This document shows, piece by piece, positions 27,225 to 47,109 of a stretch of DNA of 64,000 bases. The number at the start of each line of letters is the position of its first letter. Position 1 is the first letter of the stretch. A model generated the notes under the pieces. The model did not search any database. It was not told where the DNA came from and saw nothing but the letters and a program-made list of their open reading frames with translations. The translations under genes and the position numbers were made by a program. This stretch comes from Neocallimastix lanati (nom. inval.). Taxonomy: Eukaryota; Neocallimastigomycota; Neocallimastigomycetes; Neocallimastigales; Neocallimastigaceae. The DNA lies in contig JACVTC010000014.1 in the NCBI GenBank assembly GCA_016946835.1, positions 1 through 64,000 on the forward strand, given 5' to 3'.

Positions 27225-30200
27225 TTTTTCATAGTGTTAGATTTGAAAACATTATATCTGAACGTTCAGGGTATTAAAATATATATACCTATATTTAAAT
27301 TTATAATTGATAAAGTAATCAGTTAAATAATTAATTTTATAATAAATATTTTCAATATTTTTAAAAGTTTAATAAATTCATTTAATAATGGGACAGTTAG
27401 AGTAGATAATATTTCATTTGAAAATATATACAATAAGCAACATTCAAATGGCATATACGTTAATAAAGAAGGTATTAAACATAATATATTTAAATTTAAG
27501 TTAAACTCTTTTGATTTTAAAAATTTATATTTTCTCTATATCTTAAATAGGAAATATTGAATTAAGTAACATTTCTATTAAGAACATATTATATAGAGGA
27601 GGTAATTATAAATATATTTTATAATATTGTATTAAAATTGTTTTTAATTAATGTTAATAAATTTTTAATATATATTAATAAAGTACTTATTAGTACTGAT
27701 GTCGAAAAAGTTTCATATAAGAATATAAATGTAACAATATTTTATATAAAGTAACAATATATTATATTAAATAATATTTATTAAATTAATATTATTATAT
27801 AAAATAAATAATTATATCATTATTTAATTTAAAAAGGTTGAAAATTATAATATTTGTATAAATGAATATGATACTACATGTTTAAATGAACAAAAATCAT
27901 TATTTAATGACCCACTAACAGTTTTTCTTGAAACAAGTAAATATGTATCAGTCCAACTCGAAAATATAAATTTAAAAAATTTAGATTTATGTAAATGTTA
28001 AATTATCTAAATATAATAAAACAGTTATACATTATTTGTTGCTTATAATATATACAAATATATATAAATAAATATATATTAATCATCATTTTAGATACAT
28101 TATTTATATATGATGCAAGTTCTAATATTAATGCAAAAGAAATAAATGTAGAAAATGGGAGATTTAAATATGGTGCTATTAATTATGATGATACTTATCC
28201 ATATAGAATTGGAAACATTACAATTAAGGATTCAAAATTTAATAATATTTATAGTGATAATGGTCCTATTGTTTATGTCAATTCATTATTTAAACAATAT
28301 TATAATTTAATCCTATTCGATAATAATATAATACAGAATACAGAAGCAAAATATCATGGAGGTGTTATATATTCTAAAAGTAAATATATACATGACACTA
28401 TTATTTTTAATAGTTGTCAGTTTTCTAACAATAAAGCAAAATATGGTATTATTTAACAATATATATATATATATATAATAAAAAATTTAATTGTTATTTA
28501 TGAAGAAAACTTTAATACTCTATATTAAATAATAATTATAATTTATTCTTTTTTTTTTATTTAATTTATTTATTATATATTACATTAAAAAAAACAAGGA
28601 TCAATATGTAATGCTTATGATATTGATTCAGAACCTATTATTTCAAATAAAGATGAAATACTAAAAATTGAAGGAGATAAAGCTTTTGCAACCAATCCAA
28701 CAAATCTTGTTATTGATGAAAATACATCTGATAATTATACGATTCTATCTGGAAATATTATTACGGATAACATACGATGTAATTTTTATTTTTTATAATT
28801 TTTTATTTTTTTCTAATTTTAATAATATTAAATTTAAATTATATATAAATATATATTGAAATTTAGATAACAATTTATTATATAAAATAATAAATTATTA
28901 ATATAATATTGTATATTTAATTATAAATAATTTTAAATATAGTTGTTCTTCGAGACGATTATAATAAATGTAATTGATATATATTAATATTTATGAAACA
29001 AAATTATTGCAAAATAAATATATTAATTATATCTATTTTTTTACATAGTAATTGAAACTGATTCTAATATAAGTTCGATTGAAATAAATGATCTTTTTTT
29101 TTTCCGAATTGGAATAGATGATGAGAGAAATGCTGTATTGTTTGGGCAAACTAACGGATATTGTTGGGAAAATTCATGTTTGGTTCCTAATATAAGAAGT
29201 AAATTTATTTAAATATTATTTATATCATTATTATATAAATAATTTTTAAAATTAAATATTAATAATTTTATAAATAAAATATATTAATAATTAGTTGTGG
29301 GAAATCCAGGGAAATATAATTTATATTTGGAACTATTTACATTCGGTATAATTAATAATAATAATAATAATAAAAAGAAATAATAAAATTAAAATTTATA
29401 TATATACTAAATGAAATAATATCAACTTTTTATTCTAAATTCAAGGGAAATATGTTCAATTTAGTAAAAGTAAGGCTTCTGTAGAAATTAATATTTTAGA
29501 ATGTGATGAAAATTCTTATATTTACCAAGATCGAGATGGTGTCAGTATTAAATCATGGTAATTATAATATATATTTAATTTTTAAAAAATTTAAAATAAT
29601 TATTATTAAGTTTATATATATATTTATTCAAATATAAATAAGCTATAAACCTTCTTGTGAACCTCAATGTGTCAATGGAAAATGTGCTAGTGATAATTAT
29701 TGTGAATGTGCCGGTATTAAACGTAGAGGAAAACTTTGTGAAGAATATTACCCATTGGAAAGAAATGAAGTCATAGATTTTGTAATATTTGTTATTTCTG
29801 TACTCTTGATAATACTAACAATTATAATAATTATATATATTATTAAATATAGAAATAATGAAATTATAAAAGCAGGTAATTAATTATTATATTTCATGAA
29901 TAATTGATTATATATATATAATATATAAATTTAAATTGTTAATATTTAATAATATAATTATTCTAATATTTCTTTTTATTCATTAAATATTATATATGTT
30001 ACAATAATTATTTTCATAAATATAATAGGAAGTGTTGAATTTTTAATTATCATTTTAATAGGAACATTATTATATTCTCTATACTCAATATGCTTAACAT
30101 TTGAAAGATCTAAACTTTCTTGTATTTTGATACATTTTTTTAATAATATTGTAAAAATGTTTTTTTTAATATAATTATATTTTATATAAAAATGAATTGA

Positions 30201-31435
30201 ATATAATAACGATATGTATATAAAAACTTTATATTTTTTTATTTCACTAATAGGGTTTTTCTTTAGTATATGGTTCAATTTTAATTAAAACCTACCGTAT
30301 TTATAAAATGTAAATATAATATTTCTATATTTGAAATTATTAAAGAAAAAAATTAAAAAATAGAAGTATTCTTAATAATTAAATAATAATTAAATAATAA
30401 TTTTTTTTTTTTTTTTTTTTAAATTAAAAAACATTTATATATAATTTTTTTAAAGATTTAAAATGAAAGGAAAATACCGTATAACAAAAAAAGAATTAAT
30501 GTATTTATTTATAATATGTATTACAATAATTCATATATTAATACTTTTATCTTGGGTGGTTCGTGATAAGATTTTTCCAAATGTTCAATACGATAATAAT
30601 GAAAAGGAATATAAAAATTGTAAATTACCAAAAACTAGAATATTCTGGTAAATAAAAACATTTTCAAAAAAAAAAATATACATATATTAATATATTCATT
30701 TATTAAATAATTAATAATAAATATATAATAATAAATTATAGTAATATAATCAATTTAATGGTTATAATTGTTAGTGCTATATTATCATATTCTATAAGAG
30801 ATGTTAAAAAAGAATTCAATGAAGTAATATAAAATAATAAATAATTAATAATAATCTCTATATGGAAAATATTATTATTATAATATATTATAATATTTTT
30901 TTTTTTAAAAAAAAATAAATAAATAAATAAAAAAACGTTATTTTATAAAATAATTAAATAATTAACATTTAATAATAAAATATATTAACTAATTAAAATT
31001 ATTATTATTATATGTAATATATTAATAGCCTTTAGCTGTTCCTGTATATATATATTTACTAGTAGAAGTTTTTATATTAATTATTAATGCACAAGATGAA
31101 ATGTCGTTAATATTTAAAGATTTTGTACAAGCAGCTGGCTCAATAATATCAACATTTATAGTACTGTATTATTTATATGCTACTAAATTTATTTTATTAT
31201 TTTTCAGAAAAAAAGTAAAGAATGTAAATATAAGAATATAAATAACAGTAAGCCTTATATTAACAATAACAAACCCAGTTCAGTATATAATAGTATTAAT
31301 ACTATTATATACTGTAATGCTATTAAATCTACTTATGATAGTAAAAATAATATATATTCAGATATTAATGAATTTAATAATGGGATCGTTACAGAAAATA
31401 ATAATAATGGAAGTACTGATTTAATGAATAATTAA
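25210..31435 (+). CDS. Beta-helix/EGF/class C 7TM receptor, ~22 exons
   Basis: Exons: 25210-25952, 26263-26419, 26511-26626, 26712-26752 plus 26815-26824 (uncertain), 26961-27146, 27235-27270, 27368-27471, 27551-27601, 27684-27730, 27837-27990, 28095-28445, 28599-28778, 28943-28969, 29049-29198, 29295-29345, 29446-29557, 29643-29875, 30029-30150, 30254-30309, 30456-30647, 30742-30823, then 31029 on. Nearly all junctions are GT..AG and in phase; about 1137 aa. Order: signal peptide (hydrophobic core about 14-29); right-handed beta-helix ectodomain of about 800 residues with repeated short strands and GGV/FxxN turns; an EGF-like module at about 840-880 (CVNGKCASDNYCEC); TM1 (FVIFVISVLLIILTIIIIIY); then TM2-TM7 with family 3 GPCR features: GFSLVYGSILIKTYRIYK at the TM3 end and RDVKKEFNE before TM6. 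The ectodomain probably binds a polysaccharide or surface ligand. Frame A stops at 31239-31241 just after TM7; a second frame runs on to 31435. Confidence 0.8.
27147..27234 (+). repeat. (AAT)n repeat at the start of a receptor intron
   Basis: About 25 TAA/AAT units begin at the donor GTAATAATAAT (27147) and fill most of this 88-bp intron. The donor itself is made of the repeat, so expansion or contraction would change intron length without altering the splice site. Confidence 0.9.
31161..31207 (+). other. Possible 47-nt cryptic or alternative intron in TM7
   Basis: GTACTG at 31161, a CTACTAAAT branch-like motif at about 31180, and TTATTTTTCAG ending at 31207 form a complete small intron. Removing it joins ATA to AAAAAAAGT in phase and opens a 75-residue Asn-rich tail ending TAA at 31433-31435. 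Retaining it encodes the end of TM7 (FILLFFRKK) and stops at 31241. One extra A in the seven-A run at 31208-31214 would link TM7 to the same tail, so a sequencing or indel error is an equal explanation. Confidence 0.45.
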
Positions 31436-31704
31436 TTAGCATAAATTATATAAGAAATATTTTTTTGGATAATATTTTATATTTGTAAACTAATGTAATT
31501 CTAATATATAGTTATTATATAAGTAAAAATACATATATAATAAGAATAATAACTATATTCTTATTATATATGTGTTTTTACTTTATAAATTTAAATAATG
31601 CAAAAAAAAAAAAAAAAAAAAATAAAAAAATAAAAAAATAAAACTTTATTTAATATATATAAAAACAAAAATTAAAATTAATTTTAATATTATATAATTA
31701 TATA

Positions 31705-31816
31705 TGTTAAGGAGTCACACAGAATGTGGTGTATATACGAAATTTATATTATTATATATACATTAAGTATTATAAAAATTATATATATATATATATATAC
31801 AAATAATGAAAAATCA
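31705..31816 (-). repeat. Copia 3' LTR
   Basis: Runs from TGTTAAGG to a terminal CA at 31815-31816 (plus strand), which on the element's strand gives a TG...CA repeat of about 112 bp. An A run on the minus strand (31820-31831), just inside, is the likely polypurine tract, only just downstream of the RNase H stop at 31830. The interior contains a TA run. Confidence 0.6.
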
Positions 31817-31829
31817 TAGTTTTTTTTTT

Positions 31830-36625
<4,796 letters not shown>

Positions 36626-36725
36626 AAAATAAAAAAAAATAAGATAAAATAAAAACTAAATATTATTTATTGAAATTTAATGATATCATAAAATGTTTTA
36701 TAAAAAAATATAAGTCTCTCAGCTT

Positions 36726-36739
36726 TGAGACTCTTAATC
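36726..36739 (-). promoter_or_regulatory. Copia primer-binding site, half tRNA-Lys(CUU)
   Basis: TGAGACTCTTAATC (plus strand) directly abuts the LTR start at 36740. It is the anticodon arm of a typical eukaryotic tRNA-Lys with anticodon CUU: 27-31 stem, CTCTTAA loop, then 39-40. The element's RNA therefore carries its complement, GATTAAGAGTCTCA, right after the 5' LTR. A match to the anticodon arm rather than the CCA end is what Drosophila copia shows with initiator tRNA-Met, where a cleaved 5' half-tRNA primes. Confidence 0.7.
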
Positions 36740-36851
36740 TGTTAAGGAGTCACACAGAATGTGGTGTATACACACACGAAATTTATATTAATATATATTT
36801 ATTTATTTATTAATTATTAATTTTATTTCTTATGATAAAAAGACTCAGTTA
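36740..36851 (-). repeat. Copia 5' LTR
   Basis: Starts TGTTAAGGAGTCACACAGAA and stays alignable with the left LTR through CGAAATTTATATTA, then diverges. The outer edge is placed near a CA at about 36846-36847 by analogy with the 112-bp left copy. No target-site duplication confirms this edge. Confidence 0.5.
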
Positions 36852-37140
36852 TTTAATATTATACATTAATTCAATATTTAATCTATTACACCCATTATAT
36901 CATTAAGAAAGTTTATAATATCTTAATATACATTACTTAACAATATAATTATTCAATTTTAAATTCTTTTTTCCATCGAATAAATATTTAATTTATAATG
37001 TTTCGTACATATAAAATATATTAAAATTGTTAAATATTGTAGCTATGAGTTTAATTACATTGTACAATATACTGCGTTATTACATGTTAAATATTTCATG
37101 TCAAATATTTCTATTTAATAGTATCATTCAGTACAACGTT
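36852..37140. other. Spacer, no gene seen
   Basis: AT-rich, with a few moderately complex segments such as GTACAATATACTGCGTTATT. It could be further LTR sequence if the copia LTR is longer than estimated. Confidence 0.4.
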
Positions 37141-37142
37141 AA

Positions 37143-37813
37143 ATGTTACCAATACTAGGTGATCAATCTTTTATTCATTGGATATTTGAATACTCTTCCT
37201 TTTTTCTATGTTGGTGTAAATCTTTAGATTTTATTGATGACTTTTTCATTTTATTTGCCAATAAAGTAAGGAATCTTTCCCTACTTTCATCTTATTCTAA
37301 TATTTTAGAATATGAAAATTTCATAAAAAAGTATATTTATATATTCCTTCTTGGTGGAATATCAGCTTTAGATGAGCTACAATTCGATACTGGGGAACAG
37401 AGACATGTAAGTGAAAAACTCCTAAAAGTCCACGGGGGTCTACTGTTCCGTATATTGTAGGGCTTGTGAAATATCTTGCTAATACAATACCAATCATCAG
37501 TTGTTCTCATGAGTTACTTTTTGAGAGATTTATTAAATACACTTCCATTACCAAGAGTGCAGAAGTCCTACCGACATGGCAAAGGAATAGTGAAGTTAGT
37601 AGTCCTGTTGATTCTCCTCAATACATATTCACTAACAGCATAGTTCCTAACGAAGAACCTATAATAAATAATTCAATTTTTGATGATCTTTCTTGTGGTT
37701 CAGGGGAGAGTTTAGTGGATATCATACTATCTATTTTAAAGATGTTACTTCTTTGTTTTATTATTTTAGATTTAACTATTGGTCATGCTACTACACATAG
37801 TAAATTTTTTTAA
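37143..37813 (+). pseudogene. Unrecognised coding fragment with one frameshift
   Basis: Two open frames abut: 37143-37460 and, one base-shift away, from about 37460 to 37813. The first ends KLLKVHGGLLFRIL and the second continues as GLVKYLANTIPIISCSHELL, which reads as one protein broken at about 37458-37464. Composition is clearly coding-like, with moderate GC. The N-terminal half is rich in aromatic residues; the middle is LDELQFDTGEQRHVSEKLL; the C-terminus has a hydrophobic segment (IILSILKMLLLCFIILDL). I do not recognise a family. A TAA directly precedes the first ATG, so the 5' end is either complete or truncated there. It sits outside the copia LTR and may belong to another mobile element. 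Confidence 0.5.
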
Positions 37814-39010
37814 CTTTTGAACTTTTTTTTAGTCTTTATTATATTAAGTTTTTCTGTGATTTATTAAAAAAATTTTTTTCTGTTTTACTTAATCTTTTAC
37901 ATATATTTTATTTTTATCTTTAAAGTATATAATGTATTTTTTTAAAAAAAATATAATACATAAAAATATAATTATCTATTTAATAAAGCATTGGAAATGC
38001 GTTCTCTTTCTGGTCTAAAAAAAAAAAACAAAACAAGATGTAATGACATACTCATAAATTAATAATAAGTCCTTCTTATTTTTATTGTTCTTTTTTTTTA
38101 ATGTAAAAAGGACTTAGAATTAGTAATGGAAATGTGCAACAATAAAGAAAGACTCTAAATATTTAAAAATAATAAACTAGTTAATACCAAATGATGAAAA
38201 CTTTTTTATTTTAAATACGAACCCAATATAAGATATGAATTATAATATTAATAATATTGATCTAAAGTTATGACATGCTAGATTAGGTCATTATTACGAT
38301 CTATAGGGAGAGTTACATTTCCCCAAATTGCACTTCGCCAGATTGCATTTCGACAAGTGGAGTATTGAATACTAAATAATAAATAATAAATAATAAATAA
38401 GTAATTTTTAATATGCTATATAAATAAATGAATAAATAAATATTAATTCAAAATAATTTTCTTTAAAATTGATTTTATTCAATATTAATAATATTTAATT
38501 TTATTTATTTATTTATTTAATAATTTTTAATTATTATATTTTCATAAAGTTATATATATAATATTATTTAATAATTAATATTTTTATTAACCATCTTATA
38601 GTTTTATAAAAAAAGAAAAAAAATTTTTATATAGAAATATTATTAAAATTATAAACTTATAATACTAATATTTTTACTATATTTTATAATATTTTTACTA
38701 TATCTTTTAAGAATACAATTCTTTTTTAATATGAATTATTAATATATACATATTAAAATAAAATAATATATTATATAAATAAAAACTATTAAATTAATAA
38801 TTAAAATGTCTTAAATATAATAAAATTATACTATATTTAATATTTAAAATATATCATAATTTTAATAAAAATATAAATATAGGTTAATTTAACTAATATA
38901 TTTATTTTTTTAAAAAAAAAAAAAAAAAAAAAGATAATTGTATTTTTTTTTTTTCTTTTATTAATTGTATTTTTTTTTTTTTTTTTTATTTCAAATTAAT
39001 ATATTAATAA
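37814..39010. other. Intergenic with a short TTGCATTTCG motif cluster
   Basis: Mostly AT-rich with A and T runs at about 38913-38932 and 38971-38988. At about 38310-38355 three neighbouring near-repeats occur (TTACATTTCCCCAAA, TTGCACTTCGCCAGA, TTGCATTTCGACAAG), similar to motifs at 46731-46770 and to the MITE-like termini. No gene seen. Confidence 0.6.
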
Positions 39011-39015
39011 TATCA

Positions 39016-42479
<3,464 letters not shown>

Positions 42480-42503
42480 GTTTAGATTAGTATTAAAAGA
42501 ATA

Positions 42504-42768
42504 TCTTTTAAATAATGGTAAATAATAAAAAAAAATTATAATTTATATATATTATATTATTGTTTCATAAAGTATTCCTTTTTTTTTAAAAAAAAAAAAA
42601 TATATATATATATATAATAAAATTAATGATTAAAATAATGTATGTAATATTATTTCAAAAAATATTATGAATGTAAAATATTTAGATTTTCTTTCTTCTA
42701 CAATTTTATAAAAGAGTATAAAATAATACTTATTTTAGTGTTTTGAATTGTTATTAAAATTTACTCAC
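42504..42768 (-). other. Possible 5' UTR intron of the channel gene
   Basis: On the minus strand a canonical donor AG|GTGAGTAAATTT begins at 42768, upstream of the start codon at 42479. A nearby acceptor candidate (TTTAAAAG) ends at about 42505. A second strong donor, GTAAGT followed by a T run, begins at 43226. These suggest one or two non-coding leader exons; the acceptors cannot be fixed by eye. Confidence 0.35.
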
Positions 42769-42779
42769 CTTTCTTTTTC

Positions 42780-43184
42780 AATTTATATATTTCTATATAA
42801 TAAAAATTTAAATTTAAATTAAAAAAAAGAAAATTAAAAAAGTTATTATTTAAATTTTAATTTTTTATATTAGAATTTAATTAATAATGTATTATTAATT
42901 TAGAATTTTAAATAAATAAAACATTTTTTGTTATTACTTTATTAATATAATAAATAGAAAAATATTTATATCTTGTAATTAAATAAATAATAATAATCAA
43001 CGAATGTGAAATTTTTTATTCTAATATTTTTTTTTAAATAAGGAAATTTATAAATTATTTTCTAGAAATATACTATTCATAATTTATTATAAAATATTAT
43101 ATATTTTTAATATATTTATTCATTTAAAAACAAACGAAAAATGAAAAAATGAAAAAATGAAAAAAGAAAAGAAAAGAAAGAAAG

Positions 43185-43223
<39 letters not shown>

Positions 43224-43559
43224 TACCTAAATTAAATTTATTTAATTTTTTAATAATATCTATTTTTTATTTTTTATTACTTTTCTTATATTTTATATTT
43301 AAATATATATAATAGTATTGTTATTAAAGGAATATTGATATCATGTACATAAATATATATATATATATATATATTTATTTATATGAAAAAACTTTTATAT
43401 ATAAATATATAATACCTTTGTTTTCAATAAATAAAATTAGAATAAAAAAAAAAGAATAAAATTATTAATTATTAAAATTTAAATTAAAATATATATATTA
43501 TAAAATAATATATCAATATTCTAAATGTCATCAATTGAATATTTGATTTAATAAATTTG

Positions 43560-43594
<35 letters not shown>

Positions 43595-46000
43595 ATTGTA
43601 ATTATGTATATTTTATATATTCAAAAAATACATATATGTAAATCTAATGATAATTTTCTTACTAAATCAATTATTTTATTATTCTTAGAATGTCTTTATC
43701 TTAAGGAAAAATAAAAAAGTTGATTAACTAATAAAAAATATATATGAATAAATTACAATTAAAATTAATATAAAACATATATATATAAGTATTAAATATA
43801 TTATTAATTATTAAATAAATATTTTATTAAAAAATTTTATAGTGACTTAATTTAAATAAATATAAAAAAATAAATTTTATATTAATTTTAGTTTTCTATT
43901 TTTATTTTAAATTTTTTATTTTTTATTTTTTATTTTTTTATTTATTAATAAAATTAAAAGTTTAAATTGTATTTATAAAAAAAATTTTTTTATATCTATT
44001 TTAAATGATATTATTTTTTATTAGTTATTATTTATTTATCATTAGTTTTTAGTATTAGTTATAAGTTTTTAATTATTATTTATCATATATATATATATAT
44101 TTTACTTAGTTTTTTATTATTATAGCATTTACTTTATAATTGTTTCCTTTTTATAATTATTATTCATTATAAATTAAATGTTTTCCATTTTCACTTCATA
44201 GATTTAAATATTCTTATAATTTTAAACTATAAAAGTTAATATTTTAAATTTTTTAATATTATAAAAACTATAATTATATATATTTTTTATTTATATCTGT
44301 CAAAAGTAAATATGTCATAATAAATTTTATTTATGACATTTTTTATTAAAAAAAACGTAAAAAAATACAAAAATAGCAAACAGAATAAAAAAAATTACAA
44401 AAAAAATTTATATATACATATTTACATTTCTTTTATTAATAAAATTTTTTTTACCTAATTAGTAAAATTTAATTAAATGTTATAAAAATGGATTTTACAC
44501 TAATTAAGGTATATGAATTTCATGTGATATAATATAAAGTTAAATATTAAAAATGATTTTATTGGTAGTGTTGCATTCGTAATGAGGCTTTATATAAATT
44601 ATTTAGTTCTTTTTTTTGGTTTTTAAAAAGTGGCGTTATTTTTTATATTAATAAATTAATTAAAGCTTTTAACAAATAAATATAGAAGGTTAAAAAAAAT
44701 TTTTCCATTTCTAAAACTTTTTTTTAAATATTTTATTTTTAAAGAATATTTTATTTTTAAAGAATATTTTATTATTAAAGAATATTATATATTAATGTAA
44801 AGAATATTTTATTTTTAAAGAATTTTAACTATATAAAAATATTAATAAATCTAATGATATAAATATAAAAATTATAAATAGAAATATAATAATAATAAAT
44901 TTAATAAAATTATTATCTATTAATATTATTTTTTTTTTAAAAAAAAAAAAACTTTTAAAAATTTCAAGGGTTTGTATATCTTTTATAAAAAAAAAATTCT
45001 TTAAATATACTTAAATATATATAAAAAAATATAAAATTTAAATAATCTTAAAATAAAGAAAATATTCTTTAAATGTTCTTAAGAATAAAATATTCTTTAA
45101 AAATAATTCTTTATATTAATATAAAAATTAAAAGTTTTAAATAATTTAAAATAAGTATATAAATAAAATATTCTTTAAAAATAAAATTATTATTACCATT
45201 ATTATTTTTATTACTGTTATTATTATTTAATACAACGTATATATATATAATTATAAAACATTTATTTGTTTGTTTTTAAGAATATTTTTTAAAGCGCTAA
45301 AGTAGATTATAATTAACATTTTATTTTAATAGGTATATATAAATCATATATTATAAGGAATATCTTAAATATATCCAATGTTAATGGTGTATTTATTAAA
45401 TACTTAGTTTTAGGGGAAATTAAATGATTACCAAATTATTTAATAAATTATTTTAGCAATATTTAAATGAATTAAATAATTAATATAATGTAAAAATTAT
45501 TTATTCATATAAAATTAAAAGTTAATTTTGAATCGAAATAATTAACAGTTTAATAAATCAAGTTAATATTATAAAATAGGATAATTCTATATACACATAT
45601 TCACCAGTGAACCAATTTATTTATTAAAGAATAACCAGGTTTAAGGGAAAATGTTAGTAATATGTGAATAAGATGTTGTAATGTAAATATGATATTAATG
45701 TAATAAAAAGTAGTAATATAATTAATGTATAAGCCACAATTTATTAAAAGTAGTTAATTTAGAACAATAAAATTCTATAGCTCATCACAAAATATATTAA
45801 TAAAGTTGATATAACTATAAACCCTAAATTCATGACTCTTATCAATAATATCAAAAAATAATATATTTATTTTATAAAAATTTTAAATAATAATAATTAT
45901 TTATAAAAAAAGAAATTAACCCATTTATATTTATTTCTATTTTTATTTATTTATTTATTTATAAATTATTTAAAAAAGAAAAAATGTGGGGTTATATTGA
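42780..46000. other. Intergenic, no gene seen
   Basis: Very AT-rich. Contains A runs at about 43190-43220 and 43560-43591, and short motifs AAAGAATATTTTATTTTTA repeated at about 44735-44820 and as inverted forms near 45050-45180. A patch with TTGCATTCGTAATGAGGCTT at about 44571 and AGTGGCGTTATTTT at about 44629 may be a very decayed relative of the MITE-like family. No coding signal. Confidence 0.55.
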
Positions 46001-46027
46001 ATAAAATTTTATGAATCTAGTGCATTT

Positions 46028-46300
46028 AGCTATTAATTGTGCATTTCACAATGTGGCGTATTTTGTATATATAGCTTGTTTTTTTAATAATTAAATAAAT
46101 AATAATTAAATAAATAATAATTAAATAAATAATAAATATATTTTTTTAATATATAATTTACTAATATTCAATTATAAAAATAATTTTTTATTATTCTTTT
46201 TTAATAGAATATATTATTATTTCTTTTAAAATAATAATTATTTATATCTTAAAAATGTATGGCTTTATTTAAAATATTATAAGCCACATATAAAAAACAG
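46028..46300. mobile_element. Third copy of the MITE-like family, right end degraded
   Basis: Begins near GTGCATTTCACAATGTGGC at about 46039-46057, shares the interior TTTAATAGAATATATTATTA with the 10.7-11.3 kb copies, and reaches ATGGCTTTATTTAAAATATT and ATAAGCCACAT at about 46258-46290. The terminal GAAATGCAC is missing; a loose CCGAAATGCAA occurs at about 46329. No open reading frame. Confidence 0.6.
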
Positions 46301-46399
46301 ATAATAAATATTATTTAAAGTCATATTCCGAAATGCAACGTTTCTATATTAGTTGATAATAAATAATATTTTTTAAAAATTTTTAATGTATAATATATT

Positions 46400-46770
46400 T
46401 TTGAATCTAGTGTGTTTCACAAGGGATTTCGAAAATTTTTATTACAAAAATTTGTATTTTTGTTGTATGGCTTAAATATTTTTAATTTTAAGCCACTTAA
46501 TTTTATTAAAAATTTAATGAATAATAATTAATTAATTAAATAAATAAAATTACAATTCTCAAAAATTTTCAAACACGTAATCTTACGTGGGGCGTATATC
46601 TAATTGTATCATAATTTTGTGGCTTTTTCTATAATTTTTAAAAAGCCATATATTCACAATATGGCTTGAATAATAAATGTGGTGATAGTTTATGACAAAT
46701 TTTTATAAGCCACTAAGAATTTGGCGAAATTCAACTGGACGAAATTCAACTTTTGGCGAAATACAACACT
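46400..46770. repeat. Dispersed repeat with TTTCG and GCCAC motifs, inverted copy at 55.9 kb
   Basis: The core at about 46426-46476 (GATTTCGAAAATTTTTATTA then CAAAAATTTGTATTTTTGTT) recurs inverted at 55920-55965. GAATCTAG precedes both. Further on lie GGCTTAAATATTTTTAATTT...AAGCC, an inverted repeat, and at 46731-46770 a cluster of TTTGGCGAAAT/GACGAAATTCAAC motifs. It flanks the MULE transposase on its 5' side. Confidence 0.65.
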
Positions 46771-47109
46771 TCAATAAATAATAATTAGGTTAGGTATTTC
46801 TATTTAACATTGAAAAATAAAATAAAAAATAAATAAACATTTATTTTTTAATGCTTAAAAAATAAAAAAAATAAAATAAAATAAAAAATAAAAAATAAAA
46901 ATAAAAATAAAAATAAAAATAAATAAATAAAATAGTAAATAAAGAAATAATAAATATTTAATAATTAAATAATTATTTAAATAATTATATAATTAATTAA
47001 AAAAAGGTTTATTATTTTAAATATTAAAAAAAAAAAAAAAAAAAAAAAGGTTTTAAAGCATTTAAAAGTATATTTATTAAAATATTTTATTGAAAAATTT
47101 TAATTATTA

